Source: Candidatus Segatella albertsiae
Lineage (GTDB): Bacteria; Bacteroidota; Bacteroidia; Bacteroidales; Bacteroidaceae
Reading direction: 5' to 3'
Assembly (NCBI GenBank): GCA_002451555.1
Contig: DKCU01000049.1
Coordinates: forward strand, 35,663-99,662
DNA length: 64,000 bases
The position numbers and the translations under genes were made by a program. Shown here one piece after another: positions 55,211-63,980 of the stretch (positions are counted from its first letter, which is position 1; the number at the start of each line of letters is the position of its first letter). The notes below the pieces were generated by a model. That model was not told where the DNA came from and did not search any database. It saw only the letters and a program-made list of their open reading frames with translations.

Positions 55211-57574
55211 ATGATGACAAAGAAAAAACATATTATTTTCACATTACTTGGGATGAGTACGATTGCTTACGGTCAATCGTTACCGCTAAACTTGTGGTAT
55301 AATCGTCCCGCTAATGCCTTCGAAGAGTCTTTGCCTATCGGCAATGGCAAACTTGGAGCACTCATCTATGGTGGAGCAGACAACGACTCCATCTATCTCA
55401 ATGATATTACATTGTGGACTGGGAAGCCAGTAAATCCCCAAGAAGGAGGAGAAGCCTACAAATGGATACCCAAGATAAGGAAAGCCTTATTTCAAGAAGA
55501 CTATAAGAAGGCCGACTCCCTACAACATTTCGTACAAGGTCACAACTCCGAATATTACCAACCTCTGGGACTTCTGAGTATCCAAGACTACAACCAAGGC
55601 GAGATTAGTAACTACTACAGACAATTGAGCTTAGACAGTTCACTTGTCTCCATCACATATACCCGTGGAGGTATTAGATTTAACAAGGAATACTTTGCCT
55701 CCAATCCTGACAAGATGATAGCCATTAGGCTAAGTGCCTCCCAAGCAGGTGCCATCAATAGCGACATTTCGCTCACTTCCCTTATTCCACACCAGGTAAA
55801 AGCTTCGGCTAACCAACTAACTATGTCAGGACACGTAACAGGAGAAGAAGAAAACAGTATCCATTATTGTTCCATACTACAAGTAAAAAATATAGGCGGA
55901 ACTATCCAAGCAACAGATTCCACACTTCATCTCCATGGAGTGACAGAAGCCATCGTCTATCTTGTCAATGAGACAAGCTACAATGGTTTCGACAAACATC
56001 CAGTCAAAGAAGGAGCACCATACATAGAAAATGTTACAGATGATGCTTGGCACTTAGTCAACTACTCATACGACGAACTAAAACAGCGACATATTGAGGA
56101 TTATAAGAAACTGTTCGACAGAGTTAATTTTCAACTAAAAGGCGCAAACTTTGACACCAAACGTCCAACAGACATGCAACTTTTAGCATATAGTGATGCC
56201 AAAGAACAGAATCCATATCTAGAGTCACTTTATTTCCAATATGGAAGATACTTATTGATAAGTAGTTCTAGAACACCAAATGTTCCAGCCAACCTCCAAG
56301 GGTTATGGGCACCAGCCCTATATTCTCCTTGGCGAGGTAACTATACAATCAACATCAACCTAGAAGAGAACTATTGGCCTGCAGAAGTGACCAACCTCTC
56401 TGAATTGGTAAAGCCCGTAGAAGGCTTGGTAAAAGGAATGTCTATTACAGGGCGGCATAACGCCCAACATTTCTATGGCATCAACAAGGGATGGTGTGCT
56501 GGTCACAATACAGACGCATGGGCCATGTCAAATCCTGTAGGAACAGGAAACGAAAGTCCACAATGGAGCAATTGGGCCATGGGAGGAGCTTGGCTCGTTC
56601 AAACTTTATGGGACCATTATGACTATACTCGCGACAAGAAATACTTGCAAGATACTGCATATCCGCTGATGAAAGGAGCTTGTGACTTCATGTTGGAATG
56701 GCTTATCGAAGACCCGCACAATCCAAGCCAATTAATAACAGCCCCATGTACGTCACCAGAGGCAGACTACATTACCGACAAGGGATACAGAGGTAGTACA
56801 CTTTATGGTGGCACAGCAGACATGGCGATCATCAGAGAGCTTTTTAAGAATACAATCAGAGGAGCTAAAGTTCTCGGAACAGATGAAAATTACCAACAAC
56901 AATTGCAGAGTGCTTTAGACAGACTACGCCCATACCATATAGGTAAGCGAGGCAATCTCATGGAATGGTATCACGATTGGGATGACCAAGACTGGCACCA
57001 CAGACATCAGTCACACTTATTGGGACTGTACCCCTTCCATCAGATTTCCCTATCCAAGACCCCACAGTTAGCTCAAGCGGCATCCAAGACATTAGAGATA
57101 AAAGGAGATAATTCTACAGGATGGAGCACAGGATGGCGTATCAATCTATGGGCACGCCTTCACAGACAGGATAAAGCATATCAAATATTCCGCAAGCTAT
57201 TGACATATGTTAGTCCTGAAAAATACAAAGACAAGAAGCATCACTCTGGTGGTACCTATCCAAATCTCTTTGATGCCCATCCACCATTCCAAATAGATGG
57301 AAACTTCGGTGGAACGGCAGGAGTTTGCGAGATGCTCATGCAATGCGATGGAGAAAAGATGGAGTTGCTTCCTGCATTACCTGACGCATGGAAGGAAGGA
57401 TGCATTACAGGAATAAAAGCCAGAGGAAACTACACTATCAACCTCCGTTGGAAGGATAAGAAAGTAACAAAAGCAGAAATTACCAGCCACGAAGGCGGTA
57501 ATTTAGCCGTTGCCTATAACGGAAAGGAAAAAATTATCAAATTCAAAGAGAGAGAAACAAAGATTCTAAAATGA
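55211..57574 (+). CDS. Glycoside hydrolase family 95 (alpha-L-fucosidase-type)
   Basis: 787 aa with a signal peptide (ending near IAYGQS). The N-terminal beta domain opens LWYNRPANAFEESLPIGNGKLGAL, and an (alpha/alpha)6 barrel carries NININLEENYWPAE (catalytic Asn pair), the acid in APCTSPE, HHRHQSHLLGLYPFHQIS, GWSTGWRINLWARL and DAHPPFQIDGNFGGTAG. GH95 enzymes are mostly 1,2-alpha-L-fucosidases acting on host glycans and milk oligosaccharides; some act on galactosides, so the substrate is inferred. An alternative start is the next ATG (55214). The stop overlaps the next gene by 4 nt. Confidence 0.92.
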   Translation: MMTKKKHIIFTLLGMSTIAYGQSLPLNLWYNRPANAFEESLPIGNGKLGALIYGGADNDSIYLNDITLWTGKPVNPQEGGEAYKWIPKIRKALFQEDYKKADSLQHFVQGHNSEYYQPLGLLSIQDYNQGEISNYYRQLSLDSSLVSITYTRGGIRFNKEYFASNPDKMIAIRLSASQAGAINSDISLTSLIPHQVKASANQLTMSGHVTGEEENSIHYCSILQVKNIGGTIQATDSTLHLHGVTEAIVYLVNETSYNGFDKHPVKEGAPYIENVTDDAWHLVNYSYDELKQRHIEDYKKLFDRVNFQLKGANFDTKRPTDMQLLAYSDAKEQNPYLESLYFQYGRYLLISSSRTPNVPANLQGLWAPALYSPWRGNYTININLEENYWPAEVTNLSELVKPVEGLVKGMSITGRHNAQHFYGINKGWCAGHNTDAWAMSNPVGTGNESPQWSNWAMGGAWLVQTLWDHYDYTRDKKYLQDTAYPLMKGACDFMLEWLIEDPHNPSQLITAPCTSPEADYITDKGYRGSTLYGGTADMAIIRELFKNTIRGAKVLGTDENYQQQLQSALDRLRPYHIGKRGNLMEWYHDWDDQDWHHRHQSHLLGLYPFHQISLSKTPQLAQAASKTLEIKGDNSTGWSTGWRINLWARLHRQDKAYQIFRKLLTYVSPEKYKDKKHHSGGTYPNLFDAHPPFQIDGNFGGTAGVCEMLMQCDGEKMELLPALPDAWKEGCITGIKARGNYTINLRWKDKKVTKAEITSHEGGNLAVAYNGKEKIIKFKERETKILK

Positions 57575-58464
57575 CAAAAGCATTTTTCATCATAACAATG
57601 CTATTCTGTGTACTAAATTCTTATTCACAAGAATTTGGTACACATTGGATTTCATACCCCATACCAGACGATTCCTCAGAAGTATTGTTCTCTCGTGTAT
57701 ATACAACTTTCCAACGTCCCCAACAGGCTCATCTCTCCTTTGCTAGCAGCGGAAAGCTAAAGGTCTATGTGAACGAAAGAAATATATCAGCAAACATCTA
57801 CTATCAGAATCCCGACTCTTCCACATTTTATATGTACACTTACGACATCACAAGATTTCTACGACCAGACTCAAACATCATTGCCATCTGGTATGCGCCA
57901 CAAGATGGTTCTGCCATATCCAAGCAACTATCTCTTGACTACTACGGAATAGAAGCCAATGGCAAACCTTTTTTTCACAAAGCAGATGGTAGTTGGAAAT
58001 GCAAGATTCTAGAAGGATGTTATGTAAAAGGCAACAACGAGACTTTTGATCGCAGACACTACGACAAACAATGGAAAGCTACAGATTTCAATAGAGAAGA
58101 ATGGTCCAACCCACTAGGTTCCTACCATCTAGCACATCCATACCATATTATATTATATGACATCTACGACAAACGACTCGTCTTAAGTCATGTCAGCACT
58201 TACACAAGCGTCTCGGAAGGACAACATAGTCTGCATTATGACTTCGGCAAAGAATTCTTCGGGACACCAAGAATAACGCTCAGAGAAGCGAAAGAGGGAG
58301 AAGCAATAAGCGTAGATGGTTTCAACTATTTTTGCAATGGTGAACTAGACGAACAGGCTTATCGGCAATTCTCAACCATTACAAGCGACTCTGTCACTAT
58401 CCATGGCGATTCTCATTTTACAAATAATCAAATCACCAACATTGAAGCATTAGACTATTTTTAA
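57571..58464 (+). CDS. Exported jelly-roll protein, rhamnosidase-N/CBM-like, no catalytic domain
   Basis: 297 aa with a signal peptide (ending near NSYSQEF). The pattern SGKLKVYVNERNISANIYYQN followed by YDITRFLRPDSNIIAIWYAP resembles the N-terminal jelly-roll domains of GH78 alpha-L-rhamnosidases and CBM67. The second half (YDFGKEFFGTPRITLREAKEGE) resembles the next rhamnosidase beta domain. The (alpha/alpha)6 catalytic barrel that should follow is absent, and the gene ends cleanly. It may be a carbohydrate-binding protein or a shortened enzyme. It overlaps the GH95 gene by 4 nt (ATGA), so it likely works with it. Confidence 0.6.
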   Translation: MTKAFFIITMLFCVLNSYSQEFGTHWISYPIPDDSSEVLFSRVYTTFQRPQQAHLSFASSGKLKVYVNERNISANIYYQNPDSSTFYMYTYDITRFLRPDSNIIAIWYAPQDGSAISKQLSLDYYGIEANGKPFFHKADGSWKCKILEGCYVKGNNETFDRRHYDKQWKATDFNREEWSNPLGSYHLAHPYHIILYDIYDKRLVLSHVSTYTSVSEGQHSLHYDFGKEFFGTPRITLREAKEGEAISVDGFNYFCNGELDEQAYRQFSTITSDSVTIHGDSHFTNNQITNIEALDYF

Positions 58465-58512
58465 GAAAGAGAGTCGGCACTTATTAAACAAACCATAAAA
58501 CCAACCTAATCC

Positions 58513-59511
58513 ATGAAAACAAACAACTTCTATGAGGAAATATCAATTCCACAAGCCAAAGCAACTTTTCCCAATGGAACATTCAGAAAAGATGACTTTT
58601 TCATCATTGAAAACTTAACTTTCAGAGATCTTCCCAAACATTGCAAAAAAGTGAAATGCATCACCTTAATTCTATGTGAAGAAGGAAAACTAAGATATGA
58701 AATCGACGGACATACAGTCATCGCAGAAAAAAACGATATCATCATATACTCATTAGGACAAAGAGTGAAAAATTACAAAATACTATCTCCTACCTTTTGC
58801 TGTAAAGCCATACTCATAAATGCAGATTGCCTGCCGATGCTAACTGAAAGCATCAACAGTAAATTAATGCTTGAGAAGAAATTACTAGATACAGACACCG
58901 TCAAACTGGAGGTAGAGGAAATACAAAGTACTTGTTGGTACTTTACTGAAATCAAAAGATTCACAAGCCATTCAAGGCCCAATAGTTGCTTCCAACCAGC
59001 CATCAAGTTAATAGAAGTAATTATTCAAATGGCACTAGAGAAAGTGGCTGATAAAAAAGAAAAGGAACTTCCAAACGACTTAAGACTATGCAATAAATTC
59101 ATCGAAAAGGTTGACGAAATCGTCTTACTTCATAAGCCCGTTTCCTTCTATGCTGCACTCTTAGAAATTTCAAATAGCACCCTCGAGAAAATCGTACGCA
59201 AATACATCGGCACAACTCCCCTAGCATACATTCACAAACGTTTAATCAACAGAATTTGCATCATGGCAGAAAACGCAAGTAAACAAAGCCTTACCATCAA
59301 AGAGATTGCCGAGCGTACACACTTCAAAAATGTTTCTGCCCTATCCCGCTTTGTGAAAAATCACATCAGCATGACGTTGTCGGCGTATCGCAAGAAATCA
59401 GTTGCTGAGCAACTTCGCATAATTCATCATACCAATCTCGACCAAATCGCTGTACCAAAGGTTCTTCCAAAAAACGATAAACCGGAATATTCAACTCCTC
59501 TCCCTTCTTAA
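58513..59511 (+). CDS. AraC-family transcriptional regulator
   Basis: 332 aa: N-terminal cupin-like sensor (about 20-130; LILCEEGKLRYEIDG) and a C-terminal AraC double helix-turn-helix (about 212-298; YAALLEISNSTLEKIVRKYIGTTP-type first half, IKEIAERTHFKNVSALSRFVKNH second half). It is probably the local regulator of the GH95 operon, from which it is 48 nt away. The last 146 nt read antisense through the 3' end of the convergent DUF3109 gene, giving a tail of about 48 aa beyond the usual end of the domain. Confidence 0.85.
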   Translation: MKTNNFYEEISIPQAKATFPNGTFRKDDFFIIENLTFRDLPKHCKKVKCITLILCEEGKLRYEIDGHTVIAEKNDIIIYSLGQRVKNYKILSPTFCCKAILINADCLPMLTESINSKLMLEKKLLDTDTVKLEVEEIQSTCWYFTEIKRFTSHSRPNSCFQPAIKLIEVIIQMALEKVADKKEKELPNDLRLCNKFIEKVDEIVLLHKPVSFYAALLEISNSTLEKIVRKYIGTTPLAYIHKRLINRICIMAENASKQSLTIKEIAERTHFKNVSALSRFVKNHISMTLSAYRKKSVAEQLRIIHHTNLDQIAVPKVLPKNDKPEYSTPLPS

Positions 59512-60013
59512 TGGCAGCTTTGCAAATGCGCCACTTATTATAGTTGATGCCAATCACGTTATTGCCAAAGTCCTTGGCACGTATCGGATAAAGTGCACAG
59601 GAGATAGGTTTCTTAAACTTCGACTTTCCTTCTCTGAAAGCACGTTCCAAGGAACAAAGACAACAATTTGGGATGGTATGTCCATCGTTCATATCCTTTA
59701 AGTCCTGATAGCAAGTAAACACACAGTCCTTGCCGTTGACGATGCTCGTTACCAAGTCGCCCTCGATATCAGTATAGGCTACGCCCTGTTTGTCAATAAC
59801 AGCCTGCGCTGAAGCCGACAGGTCATCCCAGACCACGTCCAGCGCATTCTCTATCTCCATGATTTCATCGAGAGTAACAGGGGCTCCGGCATCACCTTCG
59901 ATGCAGCATTCACCCTTGCAAGCATCAAGGTCGCAACAGAATTTTTCCGTGATGATGTCAGGAGAGACCAAAACATTGCCCACCTGGAAAATACGTAGTT
60001 CGTCTTTGTTCAT
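59366..60013 (-). CDS. DUF3109 family cysteine-rich protein
   Basis: 215 aa with many cysteines: CDLDACKGECC (near 25-37), CVFTCYQ, NCCLCSLERAF and SCALYPIR, the arrangement of the YkgJ/DUF3109 family, which is thought to bind a metal (zinc or iron-sulphur). The function is unknown. Its 3' end overlaps the AraC gene by 146 nt on the opposite strand. A GGAGTTAA-type half-element sits directly upstream. Confidence 0.85.
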   Translation of the reverse strand: MNKDELRIFQVGNVLVSPDIITEKFCCDLDACKGECCIEGDAGAPVTLDEIMEIENALDVVWDDLSASAQAVIDKQGVAYTDIEGDLVTSIVNGKDCVFTCYQDLKDMNDGHTIPNCCLCSLERAFREGKSKFKKPISCALYPIRAKDFGNNVIGINYNKWRICKAAIKKGEELNIPVYRFLEEPLVQRFGRDWYDELCEVAQQLISCDTPTTSC

Positions 60014-60027
60014 AATGTTTTAAATAA

Positions 60028-60066
60028 GGTGTTAAGAAGTTAAGGAGTTAAAGGAGTTAAGACAAC
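60028..60066. repeat. GGAGTTAA-type half-element (copy B)
   Basis: GGTGTTAAGAAGTTAAGGAG followed by TTAAAGGAGTTAAGACAAC is the same sequence as the left half of copies A and C, but the inverted right half is missing. It lies between the ung stop and the DUF3109 start. Confidence 0.6.
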
Positions 60067-60095
60067 AGCATTACTGCCACTTAGCTCTAGCCTCA

Positions 60096-60761
60096 TTACC
60101 ATTGTATAGGCGTGATTCCATTCTGCTGCAGATACTCATTGCAGCGAGAGAAATGATGATTGCCAAACCATCCGCCTCGGTTGGCAGACAGTGGCGATGG
60201 ATGCACGCTCTGCAATATCAAGTGCTTGCTCGTGTCGATGAGGTTAGCCTTGCTACGGGCATAACCGCCCCAAAGGATAAACACCAAGTGTTCCTTGTCC
60301 TTGCTGAGCGCCTTGATGGCAGCATCGGTAAACTCCTCCCATCCTTTGCGCTGGTGGCTCGCTGCCTGATGGGCACGAACGGTCAGCGTGGCATTGAGAA
60401 GCAGTACTCCTTGCTTAGCCCAGCGGGTCAAGTCGCCAGACTGAGGCATCGGTGTACCGAGATCCATCTGAATTTCCTTGAAGATATTGACGAGTGATGG
60501 AGGGAAAGGGATACCTGTAGGTACGGAGAAGCTCAAGCCCATTGCCTGTCCTGGCTCATGGTATGGGTCTTGCCCAATAATCACCACCTTCACATCATCG
60601 AAAGGACAAAGATTGAAGGCATTGAATATCAACTTGCCAGGAGGATAGCAAGGCGTATGCAAGTATTCCTCTCGTACGAAGTTTGTGAGATCGACAAAGT
60701 ATTGCTTCTCGAACTCATCCCCAATATGCTGTCTCCAGCTATCCTCTATCTTTACGTCCAT
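60096..60761 (-). CDS. ung: Uracil-DNA glycosylase
   Basis: 221 aa. The water-activating loop GQDPYHEPGQAMG is at residues 63-75 with catalytic D65, and the leucine/DNA-intercalation loop HPSPLSANRG is near the C-terminus. The uracil-specificity region LLNATLTV is intact. It removes uracil from DNA to start base excision repair. It fits functionally with dut elsewhere in the window. It sits between two GGAGTTAA-type elements. Confidence 0.97.
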   Translation of the reverse strand: MDVKIEDSWRQHIGDEFEKQYFVDLTNFVREEYLHTPCYPPGKLIFNAFNLCPFDDVKVVIIGQDPYHEPGQAMGLSFSVPTGIPFPPSLVNIFKEIQMDLGTPMPQSGDLTRWAKQGVLLLNATLTVRAHQAASHQRKGWEEFTDAAIKALSKDKEHLVFILWGGYARSKANLIDTSKHLILQSVHPSPLSANRGGWFGNHHFSRCNEYLQQNGITPIQW

Positions 60762-60775
60762 ATTGTTTGTTTTGG

Positions 60776-60884
60776 GGAGTTAAGGAGTCAATGAAGTTAA
60801 GGAGTTAAGACAATAGCCCTATATTACGAGCAAACTACCGATACATTTGTCTTAACTTCTTTAACTACTTAACTCCTTAACTAC
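60776..60884. repeat. GGAGTTAA-type imperfect inverted element (copy C)
   Basis: The left arm at 60776-60813 (GGAGTTAAGGAGTCAATG and on, ending AAGACAA) and right arm at 60847-60884 (TTGTCTTAACTTC and on) are imperfect complements of about 38 nt, around a 33-nt loop. It fills the spacer between the gpmI stop and ung start and could terminate gpmI. Confidence 0.65.
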
Positions 60885-60895
60885 TATTTTATCTA

Positions 60896-62413
60896 TTAGT
60901 CATTAATCAAATTCTCACCAGTCATATCAGCTGGCTGCTCCAAGCCCATGATGTGGAGGATAGATGGAGCTACGTCTGCCAAGCGACCATTCTTTACGGT
61001 AGCTGAGTTGTTGTCAGTTACGTAGATGAATGGAACTGGGTTCAATGAGTGAGCGGTGTTTGGAGTACCGTCCTCGTTGATGGCGTGGTCAGCGTTACCG
61101 TGGTCAGCGATGATGATAGCCTCATAATCGTTAGCCTTGGCTGCCTCGATAACCTCCTTTACGCAGTTATCTACTGCGTGAACAGCCTTGGCGATAGCGT
61201 TGTAGATACCGGTATGACCTACCATATCACCATTAGCGAAGTTGACAACGATGAAGTCATACTCCTGGGTGTTGATGGCACCCACCAACTTATCCTTTAC
61301 CTCGTAAGCGCTCATCTCAGGCTTCAAGTCGTAAGTAGCCACCTTTGGAGAAGGAACCAAGATACGGTCCTCGCCCTCGTATGGAGTCTCACGACCACCA
61401 TTGAAGAAGAATGTTACGTGAGCATACTTCTCAGTCTCAGCAGTGTGGAGCTGCTTCTTGCCTTGCTTGCTGAGGTACTCGCCGAGTGTATCCATCACGT
61501 TCTCCTTAGGGAAGAGGATGTGAACACCCTTGAAGCTAGCATCGTATGGAGTCATGCAGTAGTACTGCAAGTCCTTGATGGTGTGCATGCCTTCCTCTGG
61601 CATATCCTGCTGAGTCAATACCTGGGTCAACTCCTTGGCACGGTCGTTACGATAGTTGATGAAGATAACGACATCACCCTCCTGAATAGTACCGTCAACA
61701 GTAGAATTGTTGATTGGCTTGATGAACTCGTCGGTTACATCCTCGTCGTAGCTTTCCTGCATAGCCTTCACCATGTCGTCAGCCTGCTTACCCTTACCCT
61801 CTACGAGCAAGTCGTATGCTTCCTTCACACGGTTCCAACGCTTGTCGCGGTCCATGGCATAGAAACGACCTACGATGCTAGCGATATGAGCGTCGTTCTT
61901 CTCGCAGCAAGCCTGAACCTGCTCGATGAAGCCCTTACCACTCTTAGGGTCGGTGTCACGACCATCCATGAAGCAGTGTACGTATGTCTCTTTCAAACCA
62001 TATTCCTTACCGATTTCGATCAACTTGAAGAGGTGGTCCAAAGAAGAGTGAACACCACCAGTAGAAGTCAAGCCCATCAAGTGGAGCTTTTTGCCAGTCT
62101 TCTGAGCATAGCTGTAAGCGTTGATGATTTCCTGGTTCTTTAAGATGTCACCGCTCTCACAAGCCTTGTTAATCTTAACGAGATCCTGATATACCACACG
62201 ACCAGCACCGATGTTGAGGTGACCTACCTCAGAGTTACCCATCTGACCCTTAGGAAGACCTACGTCCTCGCCGCAAGTCAAGAGCTGAGAATGTGCTGAA
62301 ACTGCTGTCAAATAGTCGAGATAAGGGGTTGGAGTATTGTAGATTACATCCCCCTTGTCATGCTTACCGATTCCCCATCCATCGAGAATCATCAAAAGAG
62401 CTTTTTTTGCCAT
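60896..62413 (-). CDS. gpmI: 2,3-bisphosphoglycerate-independent phosphoglycerate mutase
   Basis: 505 aa from [16 protein letters not shown]. Alkaline-phosphatase-type metal sites are visible: D11 in LDGWG, the phosphoserine site [38 protein letters not shown], and the metal-binding IADHGNADH. It interconverts 3- and 2-phosphoglycerate in glycolysis. The frame is open 68 codons upstream, but those codons contain the promoter and are not coding. Confidence 0.96.
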   Translation of the reverse strand: MAKKALLMILDGWGIGKHDKGDVIYNTPTPYLDYLTAVSAHSQLLTCGEDVGLPKGQMGNSEVGHLNIGAGRVVYQDLVKINKACESGDILKNQEIINAYSYAQKTGKKLHLMGLTSTGGVHSSLDHLFKLIEIGKEYGLKETYVHCFMDGRDTDPKSGKGFIEQVQACCEKNDAHIASIVGRFYAMDRDKRWNRVKEAYDLLVEGKGKQADDMVKAMQESYDEDVTDEFIKPINNSTVDGTIQEGDVVIFINYRNDRAKELTQVLTQQDMPEEGMHTIKDLQYYCMTPYDASFKGVHILFPKENVMDTLGEYLSKQGKKQLHTAETEKYAHVTFFFNGGRETPYEGEDRILVPSPKVATYDLKPEMSAYEVKDKLVGAINTQEYDFIVVNFANGDMVGHTGIYNAIAKAVHAVDNCVKEVIEAAKANDYEAIIIADHGNADHAINEDGTPNTAHSLNPVPFIYVTDNNSATVKNGRLADVAPSILHIMGLEQPADMTGENLIND

Positions 62414-62449
62414 AATTACATAAAATAATTTAAATTCGAATTTCGAGTG

Positions 62450-62480
62450 CAAAGTTACTGCAAATCGAAGACAATACAAA
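62450..62480 (-). promoter_or_regulatory. Promoter of gpmI
   Basis: On the minus strand, TTTG (62480-62477), 19 nt, then TAACTTTG (62457-62450): a full consensus. The leader to ATG 62413 is about 30 nt. Confidence 0.75.
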
Positions 62481-62646
62481 ACAAAAGACTTATTTTTTTG
62501 TTTTTTTATTGTTGAGATGCAGCGTAACTTATTAAAAGTTACAACAAAATAGGTAAAGTACAAAATTAAAAAGGCTAAAAATAGTTTCACATCATAAGAA
62601 AGATGATTGTAATACAAGACAAGTCAAACTGTTAAACTAGAGTTAA

Positions 62647-62708
62647 AATTGCCTTTATTTCGCTACGACGGCACTTTTAGATGCATTCGTAGCGAAATAA
62701 AGGCAATT
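62647..62708. repeat. Perfect 22-bp inverted repeat before the broken ATPase gene
   Basis: The arms at 62647-62668 (beginning AATTGCCTTTATTTCGCTAC) and 62687-62708 are exact complements, with an 18-nt spacer (62669-62686). It lies between the divergent promoters of gpmI and the ATPase gene; its right end is 5 nt from the -33 box of the latter. It could be a large operator, a riboregulatory stem or the end of a mobile element. Confidence 0.75.
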
Positions 62709-62712
62709 AAAT

Positions 62713-62743
62713 TTTGTTTTTCATAGAAAAGTTCGTACTTTTG
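62713..62743 (+). promoter_or_regulatory. Promoter of the AAA/DUF234 ATPase gene
   Basis: TTTG (62713-62716), 19 nt, TACTTTTG (62736-62743). The original start ATG at 62767 follows 24 nt later, so the promoter is intact although the gene is broken. Confidence 0.7.
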
Positions 62744-62766
62744 CAAGCAAACAAAAAAGATTGCTT

Positions 62767-63980
62767 ATGTGTGAGATTATAGGAAGAAAAACATAGCACA
62801 GCCCAAGTCATGGATGGAAGCATTCTTCCTACTAGAGAAATTCTTAGATACTTGCGACAATGGTTCACGCCAAGTGGTCTTCATTGATGAATTGCCATGG
62901 CTGGATACCGCTCGGTCTGGTTTTCTCACAGCACTCGAAGCATTTTGGAATGGTTGGGGCAATACTCGCCACAACCTGCTTTTAATCGTCTGCGGTTCAG
63001 CTACCTCATGGATGCTAGACAATCTCATCAACAATAAAGGCGGACTATATGGGCGTTTAACTGGCGAAATGAAACTGTCCTCCTTTACTTTAAAAGAATG
63101 CGAGGATTTCTATAAAAGCCGTGGCATCAGCATGTCTCGCTACAACATAGCACAAGCCTATATGATTATGGGCGGAATACCTTTCTACATGAACTTCTTC
63201 AACCCTTCTTACAGCTTGGCTCAAAATGTAGATGCCTTGTTTTTCGCACGTAATGCCAAGCTTGGCGATGAGTTTGAGCGACTATTCAACTCCATATTCG
63301 ACAATGCAGAAGACTGTATGAAGATTATCAGATGCCTAGGAACCCGCCACGCAGGCTATACTCGCAAGGAGATAGTTGAGAAGACCCAACTAAATCCCAA
63401 TGGTGATTTTACCAAGATGTTGAGAGCATTAATTGCAAGCGACTTCATCATCAAGTATGTGCCATTCGGAGTATCACGGCGAGAAGAGCATTACAAACTT
63501 ACAGATTCTTTCTGCTGGTTCTGGCTTCATTTCAAGGAAAGGAAACAGATAGCACAAACTGATTATTGGCAGAAGCATCTCAAAGAGAGCGACATTGCCT
63601 CTTGGCGAGGCATTGCCTTTGAGGAACTATGCTTGCAGCATATTCAGCAAATCAAATATGCCCTAAACATCGGAGGTGTTTCCTCGCAAGAGTCATCGCT
63701 CATCGTCAAAGGGGATAAAGAGAACGACGGTATGCAGATAGATTTGTTGATAGACCGAGCCGACGATGTCGTAAACATCTGCGAGATGAAGTTCTATCAA
63801 TCACCTTATATTGTTACAAAGTCTTATGCGCAGGTATTAAGCACACGTTTGCAAACGATGCAAGAGAAATATCCTTCCAAGACATTCCATCTCACATATA
63901 TCGGGAATACGGAACCTGTCAGAAACGAATATTCCGACTTATTCGTCTCTTGCATTACATTAGATGAGATTTTCATTTAA
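62767..63980 (+). pseudogene. AAA ATPase with DUF234-type nuclease-like domain, internally deleted
   Basis: The original start reads MCEIIGRKT and then stops at 62796. The rest is open from about 62799 in another frame (ATG 62814, 388 aa), beginning PKSWMEAFFLLEKFLD. Intact members have about 100 residues between the IGRK start and this point, including the Walker A loop, which is missing here. What remains includes Walker B (VVFIDELPW), the sensor region LIVCGSATSW, winged-helix parts and a C-terminal PD-(D/E)xK-like core (DLLIDRADDVVNICEMKF). ATP binding should be lost. Such ATPases are multi-copy in Bacteroidetes, with unclear function. Confidence 0.7.

Noticed and set aside
61049..62143. 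364-aa plus-strand frame over gpmI
   Set aside because: Antisense of a clear phosphoglycerate mutase; its leucine/valine-rich content is what results from reading that gene backwards.
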